In this document: positions 1 through 7,721 of the stretch, in pieces
Numbering within the stretch: the first letter of the stretch is position 1
Layout: each line of letters opens with the position of its first letter
Source: Acidobacteriota bacterium
GTDB taxonomy: Bacteria; Acidobacteriota; Terriglobia; Terriglobales; Acidobacteriaceae
Assembly (NCBI GenBank): GCA_003224855.1
Contig: QHZY01000018.1
Coordinates: forward strand, 1-53,185
Direction of reading: 5' to 3'
DNA length: 53,185 bases
Position numbers and translations under genes: made by a program
Notes under the pieces: generated by a model
What the model saw: only the letters and a program-made list of their open reading frames with translations
Database searches by the model: none
Told to the model about the DNA's origin: nothing

Positions 1-964
1 AATCCGGCCGCCCCACATCGCCTTCCACTATCTCCACTTTCTCCCGCAGAAAACGTGCCAGCCCCGCGCCATACTTCTCGTACAACGGATCGAATACCGG
101 CGACTCCTGTATCAGCTTTTCGAATCGCAGAGCTGCAGGGTTGGATTTCTGTCGCCTGATCAGCAGATATATCCGGCCAATCTGGGGAAGATCCATCAGC
201 GTATTCACCAGCCACACCTTGCCGATAAATCCAGTGACCCCGATCAGCATCACGTGTCGGCCGCTCAGAGCCTTGCGCACCGACAGCGGACGGCTTGCAC
301 TCTGCCCGTCAAAATGAACCACCGGCCGCGGTTGCGCCGCCCTTTCGCGTACTGCCGGGAATGCTCCTGCAGCAAGTTGTTCTTCCGTCGCACTAGGCTT
401 TAGCCCGCCCAGTTCTTTGATCAAAGCCTTTGGCTTGAGCCTGTCGCGAGCGGGAAGCAATCGCGCAAAGAATCCACGTGGCGGAACTACCGGATCCAGC
501 AATCGTCCGGTCGCTACCCCGTCGCGAAACTCCAGGCGATTGGCCATCAGCAGCTTTACTCCCAGATGCTGCGCCAGTGGCCGCATCACATGTTCCAGTC
601 CCTGGCTCACCAGCACGATCTCTTCGCCCGCTCGCAGCGCATCTTTAAGCCGCTCTTCACCCTCGGTTTTCAGCTTAGGCTTCAGCTTGTACTTGAAGTA
701 TTCTTCGCCTAAAAGATCGAGCCGGTCGCGCGAAATTCCCCGCAAAACCGTATGCACCACTCGTGTTGCAAATACCCGGTTGCCCGCGTATAGAAACGGT
801 CGCAGTCCGGCCATCAGCAGCACCAGCCCGCGCCGTACCCAGCGTTCGGCGAAGGTCTGGGCGTTCCAGGTGAAAAACGCCACTGGCTGCACCGTGCTCA
901 GTTCCAGCAGGCTGCCTTCTACCCGCCAATACGTACGGATTTGTTTGGGATTCGTCTGTTCCAA
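1..964 (-). CDS. HAD-like / fatty acyl-CoA reductase (SDR) fusion, 3' end cut by window
   Basis: About 321 N-terminal residues are visible; the rest lies beyond the window edge. Residues 10-165 resemble a HAD-IB phosphatase fold: a motif I-like WRVEGSLLE near residue 13 and a motif II-like LVSQGLEHVMRPLA near 118. The nucleophilic Asp of DxDGT is replaced (R-V-E-G-S), so phosphatase activity is unlikely. From about residue 237 a Rossmann dinucleotide-binding start, VMLIGVTGFIGKVWLV, matches the NAD_binding_4 / male-sterility fatty acyl-CoA reductase family, which reduces acyl-CoA to aldehyde or alcohol. The start is TTG at 964: the frame is closed by TAG upstream, contains no other start codon, and GAGAAG sits just before it. 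The product could feed ether-lipid or wax synthesis; that is inference. Confidence 0.72.
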   Translation of the reverse strand, partial: MEQTNPKQIRTYWRVEGSLLELSTVQPVAFFTWNAQTFAERWVRRGLVLLMAGLRPFLYAGNRVFATRVVHTVLRGISRDRLDLLGEEYFKYKLKPKLKTEGEERLKDALRAGEEIVLVSQGLEHVMRPLAQHLGVKLLMANRLEFRDGVATGRLLDPVVPPRGFFARLLPARDRLKPKALIKELGGLKPSATEEQLAAGAFPAVRERAAQPRPVVHFDGQSASRPLSVRKALSGRHVMLIGVTGFIGKVWLVNTLMDLPQIGRIYLLIRRQKSNPAALRFEKLIQESPVFDPLYEKYGAGLARFLREKVEIVEGDVGRPD

Positions 965-1146
965 ATTCTTCTCGTCTTTAGACTTAAGCCGACTCGCTTG
1001 CGGAAATGGAACCGGGAACTGCGACTATTGTAAACAATCCCGTAACAAACCTGAACCTGTTCTGATACGGAAGTCATCGCGAGCGAAGCGCTTTTCTTCG
1101 CGCAGCGCTTTTGTTCGCGCAGCAAGAGATCTCGCCTGGACCACCA

Positions 1147-2433
1147 CTACCCAGGCAGGGGCGGGTCCTCGACCCGCCCAGCGGAGCGCAGCTCCGCCTT
1201 CATCTCACGCCCAACCACCAGCGCCATTATCCCGCTCAGAACCATGAAAGCACCCACCACGAACAGCCCTCCGCGAAACCCGCCTGTCATCTCTTTTATC
1301 CACCCGATCACATACGGCCCAACGAATCCTCCCAGATTCCCCACCGAGTTGATGATTGCGATTCCCGCCGCCGCAGCCGTTCCGCCCAGAATCGATGTGC
1401 TGATCGCCCAGAATGGTCCCATCATCGAAAACGAAGCCAGTGCCACACTCAGCATCAGGATCTCCGCAATCGTGGAAGTTGCCATTCCCGCGCCCCATAA
1501 CCCCAGCGCTCCCACAAACGCCGACAGCGCCAGGTGCCACTTCCGTTCTCCGCTGCGGTCCGAATGCAATCCGACCAGCACCATCGCAACCGCCGTCACA
1601 ATATAGGGCAGCGCCGAAAGCAATCCGATCTCGAAATTGCTCCCCGAAAAAGTTTGCTTGATCACGCTCGGCAGCCACAGACTCACTCCATACGAGCAAG
1701 TGGTGGCGCCAAAATAAACCATGGTCAGCAGCCACACTCTGGAATCCTTAAAGGCCATGAACACCGAATCTTCCGATGGGTGGAACGAAGCTGCTTCCTG
1801 TGCCAGCGTCTCCGCCAGCCAGCGCTTCTCCGCAGTGTCCAGCCATTGAGCTTGGTCGGGCTGGTCTTTCAACACCACCCACACCACTCCGGCCAGAACG
1901 ATCGCAGGCAAGCCTTCAATCAGGAACAGCCATTGCCACCCGGCAAATTTCCCGGCATGTAACTCCAAAAGCGCACCGGATATCGGGCCGCCGATCACGC
2001 CCGCCAGCGGCCCCGCGGTCATGAAAATCGAAACTGCGCGCGCCCGCGCGGAAGCGGGAAACCAGTGCTTCAGATAAAGAATGATGCCGGGGAAAAATCC
2101 CGCCTCGGCCGCTCCCAGAGCCAGGCGCAGAAAATAGAATTCGCCCGCCCTGCTCACCAGCATCATGGCACAGGAAATTATTCCCCAGGTCAGCATGATG
2201 AACGCAATCCATCTTCGCGCTCCCACCCGCACCAGCATCAGATTGCTCGGGACCTGCAGGCAGAAATACCCCGCAAAGAACAGTCCTGCCCCCAGCCCAT
2301 ACACCCGGTCGCTGAACCCGAGTTGCGCCTTCATCTGCAGTGCCGCGAAACCTACGTTGATACGGTCCAGGTAAGCAACGACATAAAGAAGAAAAAGAAA
2401 CGGCAGCAATCGAGTAGTCAGCTTCCTGACCAC
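1147..2433 (-). CDS. MFS transporter, ACS (anion:cation symporter) type
   Basis: A 428-residue membrane protein with the usual 12-helix MFS pattern. The N-terminal LLPFLFLLYVVAYLDRINVG and the following QVPSNLMLVRVGARRW are typical of the ACS family, which takes up organic anions such as hexuronates, galactonate or tartrate with protons. It lies 44 bp downstream of a gluconokinase gene on the same strand, so a sugar acid such as gluconate is a plausible substrate (inference). The only canonical start in this region is GTG at 2433. The frame stays open upstream with residues that look family-like (DIEPVV), so translation may begin a little earlier from a non-standard codon. The last residues (RVEDPPLPG) are encoded by a GC-rich hairpin repeat. 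Confidence 0.85.
   Translation of the reverse strand: MVRKLTTRLLPFLFLLYVVAYLDRINVGFAALQMKAQLGFSDRVYGLGAGLFFAGYFCLQVPSNLMLVRVGARRWIAFIMLTWGIISCAMMLVSRAGEFYFLRLALGAAEAGFFPGIILYLKHWFPASARARAVSIFMTAGPLAGVIGGPISGALLELHAGKFAGWQWLFLIEGLPAIVLAGVVWVVLKDQPDQAQWLDTAEKRWLAETLAQEAASFHPSEDSVFMAFKDSRVWLLTMVYFGATTCSYGVSLWLPSVIKQTFSGSNFEIGLLSALPYIVTAVAMVLVGLHSDRSGERKWHLALSAFVGALGLWGAGMATSTIAEILMLSVALASFSMMGPFWAISTSILGGTAAAAGIAIINSVGNLGGFVGPYVIGWIKEMTGGFRGGLFVVGAFMVLSGIMALVVGREMKAELRSAGRVEDPPLPG
1159..1197. repeat. double GC-rich hairpin inside the MFS 3' end
   Basis: GGGCGGGTC-ctc-GACCCGCCC (1159-1179) is followed by GCGGAGC-gca-GCTCCGC (1181-1197). The first hairpin has the same sequence type as the one at 43764-43784. 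Both lie within the end of the transporter gene and supply its C-terminal residues, suggesting that a repeat replaced the original gene end. Confidence 0.7.
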
Positions 2434-2477
2434 TACCGGCTCGATATCGCGCTCGCCAGTTCTGCGTTCTCGGCGGT

Positions 2478-2969
2478 TTAAGATTTTCTTAGCTCCAACT
2501 CGCTCACTATGCTCTCGACCATCTCCTCCGGCGTCGCACTCACGTCCACCGTCAGCGCATCGTCCGGCTCTTCCAGCGCCTCGAACTGGCTTGCCAACAG
2601 CGAGGGCGAGACAAAGTGTCCCGTCCTCTTCTCCAGCCGCTCCGAAATCAGCTGATAGCTCCCCTTTAAGTACACAACTCTCATCTCCGGCCCAACGCTC
2701 AGCATGTCTCTATATTTCCTTTTCAATGCCGAACACGCCAGCACGACATTCCGCTTTTGCGTCACCCAACCCGACATCCGCTCATGCATCGCCTTCAGCC
2801 ACGGCTCACGATCCGCATCCGTCAGCGGAATACCGTCGCGCAACTTCTGCTTATTCGCTTGCGAATGAAAATCATCCGCATCCACAAACTCCCATCCCAG
2901 CCGTCGCGCAAGCAATTTCCCGATCACCGTCTTCCCGGCTCCCTCCACTCCCATGATGAGCACAATCAT
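2478..2969 (-). CDS. gntK: gluconokinase
   Basis: This 163-residue cytosolic kinase phosphorylates D-gluconate to 6-phosphogluconate with ATP, feeding the pentose phosphate or Entner-Doudoroff routes. The Walker A motif GVEGAGKT lies at residues 7-14, followed by the family's FVDADDFHSQANKQKL substrate-site segment and the LTDADREPWL motif. Length is normal for GntK-type enzymes (about 160-175). It is the upstream gene of a probable two-gene unit with the MFS carrier. Start ATG at 2969 is directly ahead of MIVLIMG, the first beta strand of the P-loop fold, so no longer start is needed. Confidence 0.93.
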   Translation of the reverse strand: MIVLIMGVEGAGKTVIGKLLARRLGWEFVDADDFHSQANKQKLRDGIPLTDADREPWLKAMHERMSGWVTQKRNVVLACSALKRKYRDMLSVGPEMRVVYLKGSYQLISERLEKRTGHFVSPSLLASQFEALEEPDDALTVDVSATPEEMVESIVSELELRKS

Positions 2970-3049
2970 ACGATTCCAAAAAATCAGGGCGCCGTTCCCG
3001 GCCTGATTCTACTGAAAACTGACATCTGAGAACCGCCTGGGAAATTCGC

Positions 3050-3217
3050 GGGGGGGTGCCCCACGGTCTCGCCGCCTTTGCGAGACCTGGGAAAATTGAT
3101 TTATGTGGGGATGCCCCATGGTCTCGCCGATTTTGCGAGACCTGGGAAATTCGATTTATGTGAGGGTACCCCATGGTCTCGCCGCCTTTGCGAGACCTGG
3201 GATGCGAGACCTGGGAA
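3050..3217. repeat. tandem array of three 55-bp palindromic (REP-like) units
   Basis: GGTCTCGC...GCGAGACC hairpins start at 3065, 3120 and 3175, exactly 55 bp apart, each with an 8-bp stem and a 7-nt loop, followed by TGGGAAA and an AT-rich arm. A fourth half-copy (GCGAGACCTGGGA) follows at about 3204. Each unit is preceded by GGGTGCCCCA or a variant. There are no variable spacers, so this is not CRISPR. It lies between the stop of the radical SAM gene and the start of gntK, both on the minus strand. Confidence 0.9.
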
Positions 3218-3235
3218 TTCGCAACCTGAAAGGTT

Positions 3236-5386
3236 CTAGTCCCCCGCCACCGGCTCCGCTTCCCGCGCTTCTACAGCAGCAGGCGCAGAGTTCCCGTTCG
3301 GCTTTGACAACGCGCCCAACGGAATGAATCCATTCTCCGACTGAGCCGGTTTCTCTTTCAGCACCACTTCACGATACAGCGCCGCCATGCGCGCGTTGTA
3401 GGCTTCGTCGTTCATCTGCGGTCCGCGTGCTTCTTTCTGTTTCGCATCGCGCGCCCGCAGCTTTTCTTCCCGCGAGTTCTTCGCGATCCCCAGCTTGTCC
3501 AGGTCGTGCTGCTCTTCCGTAGTCACGATCCCTTCGCGCAATATCAGGTTGTGGTCGCTGGCTTCCATCTTCACGTTCTTTCCGCCCGCAAAGATCTCAT
3601 GCCGTCCATGCTCGTCGTACCACTTGGTCAGCGTGGCCGTCATGTGCATCTTCTCGATGATGTTTCTCCATCCCACGCCCGTGTTGTACGCGCAGAACGA
3701 AATCTCGCCTTCCTGCGTCGCGTAAGGGATGATGCACTGCTCGGTGCGCCGGAAATCGTAGTTGAACAGATCCTGGAACCACATGCCGGCAATAAACAGG
3801 AAATTCCAGCGGTCTTTACGACGCTTCATCACGTCATCGATGGTGCGCTCCGGCCCCACTTTGCCGTAGTTCTTTCCGGTCACGTTGTAATTCTTGTCGA
3901 ACTTCTGCAGCAGGTCCATCAGCTTGAAGTGGGTCGGCGATTTGAACGAATCGTAATTCTTCATCAGGCACAGCGCCATGCCCACCGAAGTCAGAAACTT
4001 TCCTCGCGCCGCATCATTGACTTTGGCGATATCTTTCGCCAGCTGATCTCCATGCAGGAACGCCGTTACCGGCACCGCTTCCTTGGTCTCCTTGTCGATC
4101 ATGATCGCCATCCCCGTCCCGCAATTCGGATGACAACCGCAGGAGAGCTGGCCCCAGTTGTTGTTGGCGTCGTCGGCGTGCATCAGATCGGCCCAGTCGC
4201 TGAAGGTGGACATGAAGCTGATCGGGAACCAGTCGCGCCTGGGTTCGCCGAGGCCGGTTTGATTCTTTACGTCGTGAGCAAGGTGAGAGAGCGTGTAGCG
4301 CTGGGCTTTTCGGCGATCGTCGGTGACTGCTTCGTCACGGCCAGTGAAGCTCACCGGCTGGAATGACAGAAAGCCGATCTTCTTTGGATTATCCAGCGCG
4401 AACTGAATGATGCGTCCCACCTGCTCGTTGTTGATCCCATTCACAATCGTGACTACTGGAACGATTTCGCATCCCGCGCGATGCAGGTTATCGATGGCTT
4501 TGAGTTTTACGTCGAACAGGTTGCCGACTTTTCGGTGCGCGTTGGCTGCGTTTCCGATGCCATCGAACTGCAGATACGCATAGCGCATCCCAGCTTCTAC
4601 TGCCTGCTGCGCAAATTCAAAACTCTTTGCAAATTCAATTCCGTTGGTCGCGGCCTGCACACTGTTGTATCCCACCTTGCGCGCGTAGCGAACCGCGTCC
4701 AGGAAATACGGCGACAGCGTCGGCTCGCCGCCTGAGAACTGCACGCTCATCTGCCGGCGCGGCTTGATGGTGATGGCGTTATCCAGCATCTGCTTGATTT
4801 CTTCCCACTGCAGCTCATGCACGAAGCCGACCTGGTTGGCGTCCATGAAGCAGGGATCGCACATCATGTTGCAGCGGTTGGTGAGATCGATGGTCAGCAC
4901 CGATCCGCGGCCGTACTTCACAGTCGAAGAGCCGTGATTGTGCAGCTTCTCGTCGTTGTGGGCGCGGATGTCGCGTCCTGGAAAGACTTCTTCAAGGTGC
5001 TGCGAAAATTCCGTGTCAATCGACATCACATCTTCAAAGCGCCCGTGCTTGGGGCACTCTTTCACCATCATGATCTTGCCGTCCATCTCGACGATGGTGG
5101 CTTTGATCTCGCCGACTTTCTGATTGAGCAGAACTTCGTGCGGCAGGTGGCCATCAAGAATCTGCTGGCGGATTTCCGGCACGCACTTCGGACACAAAGA
5201 ATCCGTGGCGCGCGGCCAGCCCAGTGGCGGCTTCGACTTCTCAAAGGACTTGAGCAGCGGTTTATCCGACCACTTGGGCGTGGGCGATGGGTTGGGCTTC
5301 ACCCGGTTCAACCGCTCAAAGGCAAACCAGATTCCTTTGGCGCCGTATGTGACTGCTTTCTCAACATACTTAATCGGCTTATGCAT
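3236..5386 (-). CDS. radical SAM protein, Tes / membrane-spanning-lipid-synthase-like
   Basis: This 716-residue protein has an N-terminal metal site (CPKC at 65-68, then C111-x2-H114, rubredoxin-like). The radical SAM cluster motif C172-N-M-M-C176-D-P-C179 follows in DLTNRCNMMCDPCFMDANQ, with the SAM-binding GGEP at 219-222. Further cysteines (CGCHPNCGTG, 416-425) could hold auxiliary clusters. This layout matches the archaeal tetraether synthase (Tes, MJ0619) family and its bacterial relatives proposed to join two fatty-acid tails carbon to carbon. Acidobacteriota are known for abundant iso-diabolic acid, a membrane-spanning lipid, so a role in making it is a reasonable inference. The exact reaction cannot be read from sequence. 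A palindrome array directly follows its stop. Confidence 0.8.
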   Translation of the reverse strand: MHKPIKYVEKAVTYGAKGIWFAFERLNRVKPNPSPTPKWSDKPLLKSFEKSKPPLGWPRATDSLCPKCVPEIRQQILDGHLPHEVLLNQKVGEIKATIVEMDGKIMMVKECPKHGRFEDVMSIDTEFSQHLEEVFPGRDIRAHNDEKLHNHGSSTVKYGRGSVLTIDLTNRCNMMCDPCFMDANQVGFVHELQWEEIKQMLDNAITIKPRRQMSVQFSGGEPTLSPYFLDAVRYARKVGYNSVQAATNGIEFAKSFEFAQQAVEAGMRYAYLQFDGIGNAANAHRKVGNLFDVKLKAIDNLHRAGCEIVPVVTIVNGINNEQVGRIIQFALDNPKKIGFLSFQPVSFTGRDEAVTDDRRKAQRYTLSHLAHDVKNQTGLGEPRRDWFPISFMSTFSDWADLMHADDANNNWGQLSCGCHPNCGTGMAIMIDKETKEAVPVTAFLHGDQLAKDIAKVNDAARGKFLTSVGMALCLMKNYDSFKSPTHFKLMDLLQKFDKNYNVTGKNYGKVGPERTIDDVMKRRKDRWNFLFIAGMWFQDLFNYDFRRTEQCIIPYATQEGEISFCAYNTGVGWRNIIEKMHMTATLTKWYDEHGRHEIFAGGKNVKMEASDHNLILREGIVTTEEQHDLDKLGIAKNSREEKLRARDAKQKEARGPQMNDEAYNARMAALYREVVLKEKPAQSENGFIPLGALSKPNGNSAPAAVEAREAEPVAGD

Positions 5387-5603
5387 TCAATCCTCTTGGG
5401 AGTCGCTGCTCGCTCCCAGCTGTCAGCTCATTCTGAAAGCTGACGGTGGCGGCCAGGAGCTGGGTTTTTGTGGACTCTTTCAACTGTATGTTATTGAGCC
5501 GTGCGGACTAAGGCACGGAGTTTCCGCCGAATGGCGAAAAACAGGGGTCAGGCGGGTAAATTAGGCATCGGACGGATGTAAGTAATTGAAAGCGCGGATG
5601 TTA
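5387..5603. other. gene-free spacer upstream of the radical SAM gene
   Basis: No coding region is supported. A short imperfect repeat around CAGCTGTCAGCTCA...AAAGCTGAC lies near 5418-5443. The stretch should hold the promoter of the minus-strand radical SAM gene, but I see no convincing -35/-10 pair. Confidence 0.4.
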
Positions 5604-5747
5604 ATCGAAAGCACATCGGGTGCCAAATTGGGTGCACCATGTCTCGCTGATTTTGCGAGACATGGGATCTACTGTCATTTACGTAAAAAGAAAAAATTAA
5701 CGTCGCTTCCCAGGTCTCGCAACCCCGGCGAGACCTGGGGCACCCCC
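5604..5747. repeat. left inverted palindrome pair (BIME-like) of the RAYT unit
   Basis: Two hairpins point at each other: CATGTCTCGC...GCGAGACATG (5638-5664, perfect 10-bp stem) and CCCAGGTCTCGC...GCGAGACCTGGG (5709-5739, perfect 12-bp stem). Before the first is AGCACATCGGGTG (5610-5622); after the second comes GGCACCC. The same order of blocks recurs downstream of the transposase gene at 6453-6553, so the gene sits between two directly repeated palindrome pairs. Confidence 0.9.
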
Positions 5748-5858
5748 AGGGCCATGCCTGGGGTACCCCGGGGCACCCCCCGGCCTGCTTGGGGCACCCC
5801 CCGGCCTGCCTGGGGCACCCACCGGGCCTGCCTGGGGCACCCCCGGCCTGCCTCTTTC
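5736..5858. repeat. GC-rich minisatellite
   Basis: About four to five imperfect copies of a 20-25 bp unit, CCGGCCTGCCTGGGGCACCC, follow the second left palindrome. The unit contains the GGGGCACCC arm that borders the palindromes elsewhere, so it probably arose by slippage of that arm. It ends about 60 bp before the transposase start. Confidence 0.8.
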
Positions 5859-5918
5859 CCGGATCCCGGATGTTCATCCATCACCGACATCTCACCTTCC
5901 GACACCTACTCTCCATCC

Positions 5919-6452
5919 ATGACGGAAGGCCTACACCGGTTCTACGGTAGCAACGACCTGCACTTCCTCACTTTCAGTTGCTACCGCCGCCGTCAGTTTT
6001 TCACGAAGTCCGCGCGTTGTGATCTGTTTCTGGAAGTCCTGGAACGGGTTCGCCGGCGTTATCGGATCGTGGTTCTAGGCTATGTGGTTATGCCTGAGCA
6101 TGTCCATTTATTGGTAAGCGAGCCACAGCGCCAAACACTTTCGGACGCTATGCAGGCGTTGAAACTGGGGTTCGTGAGAATTTGCCAGTGTTCTGATGGA
6201 AACAGCGGGGCGACACCCATTCCCAATCCGTTCTGGCAGGCGCGTTTCTACGATTTCAACGTCTGGACGGAAGAGAAACGAATCGAAAAGCTGCGTTATC
6301 TTCATCGCAACCCAGTCGAGAGAGGACTGGTGCAATCTCTCGAAGAGTGGCCCTGGAGCAGCTTTCGCTGGTACGCCTTCCGCGAAACGGGCCAGGTTCG
6401 GGTTAACGATACAGATATCCTGGTCATGCGAATCCGCCCGCCTGCTGCGTGA
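5919..6452 (+). CDS. REP-associated tyrosine transposase (RAYT, IS200-like HUH family)
   Basis: This 177-residue protein is a Y1_Tnp / TnpA-REP type single-strand endonuclease. It carries the HUH metal-binding motif in VMPEHVHLLV and the family's C-terminal block WQARFYDFNVWTEEKR ... LHRNPVERGLV, with the candidate nucleophilic tyrosine in the RFYDF segment. RAYTs cut and join hairpins of REP palindromes, and palindrome pairs border this gene on both sides. I chose ATG 5919, just before the conserved FYGSNDLHFLTFSCYRR start; the same frame runs upstream but only through the repeat. No good ribosome site precedes it, which suggests low expression. All key family segments are intact. Confidence 0.92.
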   Translation: MTEGLHRFYGSNDLHFLTFSCYRRRQFFTKSARCDLFLEVLERVRRRYRIVVLGYVVMPEHVHLLVSEPQRQTLSDAMQALKLGFVRICQCSDGNSGATPIPNPFWQARFYDFNVWTEEKRIEKLRYLHRNPVERGLVQSLEEWPWSSFRWYAFRETGQVRVNDTDILVMRIRPPAA

Positions 6453-6553
6453 CGAAGCACATCGGGTGTCTCGTCGACTTTGCGAGACAGGGGAATGTAC
6501 TGTAATTTAAAAACCTTCCCAGGTCTCGCAAACCCGGCGAGACCTGGGGCACC
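6453..6553. repeat. right inverted palindrome pair (BIME-like) of the RAYT unit
   Basis: The order of blocks repeats that of the left flank: AGCACATCGGGTG (6456-6468), the hairpin TGTCTCG...CGAGACA (6467-6489), GGGGAATGTACTGTAATTTA, then CTTCCCAGGTCTCGC...GCGAGACCTGGGG (12-bp stem 6518-6529 with 6537-6548) and GCACCC. It begins at the transposase stop codon. Confidence 0.9.
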
Positions 6554-6639
6554 CGCGAAACCTCGGGCACCCCCCGGCAACTTTCATGCTGACGGCTTCA
6601 TCTGAAATTCCGTACCCCACTACATTTCAAGGAGAACTC

Positions 6640-7143
6640 ATGACCGCGAAGCCGAAAAATACTATCTGCCTGTGGTTCGACAAAGATGCACAGGATGCCG
6701 CGCGCTTCTACGCCGCGACCTTTCCCAATAGTGAAGTGATGGCTGTCCACAAAGCGCCTAGTGATTTTCCGGGCGGCAAGCAGGGCGATGTGCTGACGGT
6801 GGAGTTCACGGTGGCGGGCATTCCCTGTCTCGGCCTCAACGGAGGCCCCATGTTCAAGCATAGTGAGGCTTTTTCTTTCCAGATCGCGACTGACAATCAG
6901 GAAGAGACCGACCGCTACTGGAACGCGATCGTCGGCAACGGCGGCCAGGAAAGTGAGTGCGGCTGGTGCAAGGACCGCTGGGGCCTCTCCTGGCAGATCA
7001 CTCCGCGCGTTCTGATGGATGCGCTTGCGGCGGGTGGCGCTGAGGCAAAGCGCGCCTTCGACGCCATGATGCCGATGAAAAAGATCGACATCGCCAAGAT
7101 CGAGGCCGCGCGGCGGGGCGAGCGCCTGCCGGCCGCAGGATGA
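6640..7143 (+). CDS. VOC-family (PhnB-like) protein
   Basis: This 167-residue protein matches the PhnB / 3-demethylubiquinone-9 3-methyltransferase-like branch of the vicinal-oxygen-chelate fold: CLWFDKDAQDAARFYAATFPNSEV at the start, GGPMFKHSEAFSFQI in the middle, and WGLSWQITP with CGWCKDRWG at the end. Members are small dimeric proteins; most have no assigned reaction, and the methyltransferase label is historical. I chose ATG 6640 because AAGGAGAA lies 5-6 nt ahead; an upstream in-frame ATG at 6586 overlaps the palindrome region and has no ribosome site. It stands alone between repeat clusters. Confidence 0.85.
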   Translation: MTAKPKNTICLWFDKDAQDAARFYAATFPNSEVMAVHKAPSDFPGGKQGDVLTVEFTVAGIPCLGLNGGPMFKHSEAFSFQIATDNQEETDRYWNAIVGNGGQESECGWCKDRWGLSWQITPRVLMDALAAGGAEAKRAFDAMMPMKKIDIAKIEAARRGERLPAAG

Positions 7144-7214
7144 CGGTGGGGCCGGTACGTCCGATTGTGCCCGTGCAGGACTGAACCGTTTGTTATATGG
7201 CCTGACCCACACGA

Positions 7215-7681
7215 TTATTGTTTGCGGACAGGAGTGTCCGCGTAACACGAGTTACAGCGCAGCAGGTGCCAGGCTTCGCGATAGTGTTCAAAGCGGGCGC
7301 GTTTGCATTCCGCGTCGGGATAAAAGTGCAGGCTTTTGGTGCGGGCGAAGACGGCGATGGGTATGACGTACCAGACGTCCAGCGGGACGATGTGAGCGAT
7401 GAGGGCGTCGATGTCTTTTCGGTGTAAGCAGCTTTGTGAGTGCGGTCGGTGTAGATGGGCTGAATGTCGTAGCCGCGAGCGCGCAGATAGGCAGTGCACT
7501 TGACCTGAACGCGCAAGAGACGGTCGCCGTTGTCGAGAATGAAGTCATAGCGTTCGCTGTCTCCCCAGGGCTTGGCGACCCCGAAACCTTCAGCGACAGC
7601 TTTGTGGAGGAAGGCGGCTTCGGAGAGTTCTCCGGTGCGCTTGGTGTTCTTGGGTCGCGGTTTTTTCGACACTTCGGCCAT
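7215..7681 (-). pseudogene. PD-(D/E)XK endonuclease (group I intron-associated family), frameshifted
   Basis: The first ~88 codons from ATG 7681 give TKRTGELSEAAFLHKAVAEG and ERYDFILDNGDRLLRVQVKC, the D...QVK catalytic pattern of the PDDEXK_5 family. The frame then fails near 7416-7419, inside a run of four A on the minus strand. One extra A would restore YTEKDIDALIAHIVPLDVWY and the conserved ending REAWHLLRCNSC, which are encoded in the next frame down to the TAA at 7215-7217. So this is one gene with a 1-nt deletion, or a sequencing error. Direct copies of a palindromic repeat lie at both ends (7224 and 7722). Confidence 0.8.
7224..7250. repeat. palindromic repeat, copy at the endonuclease 3' end
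   Basis: GCGGACA-GGAG-TGTCCGC (7224-7241) plus the following CGTAACACGA. It matches the copy at 7722-7748 in the same orientation, with paired A/T to G/C changes that keep the stem. It forms part of the coding end of the endonuclease gene. Confidence 0.75.
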
Positions 7682-7721
7682 GTTTTGTTCCAGTGATGGT
7701 TGAGATTTTGGGAGTTGGTTG

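Noticed and set aside
3050-3217. Regularly spaced repeats resembling a small CRISPR array
   Set aside because: Units are contiguous 55-bp repeats with palindromic cores and nearly identical intervening sequence; there are no unique spacers and no cas genes.
3506-4366. 286-codon open frame antisense to the radical SAM gene
   Set aside because: It lies wholly inside a gene with clear family motifs on the other strand and its translation shows no domain; it is a GC-driven shadow frame.
5586-5918. N-terminal extension of the RAYT protein by 111 codons
   Set aside because: The extension runs through the palindromes and minisatellite and adds low-complexity sequence; the family start is at 5919.
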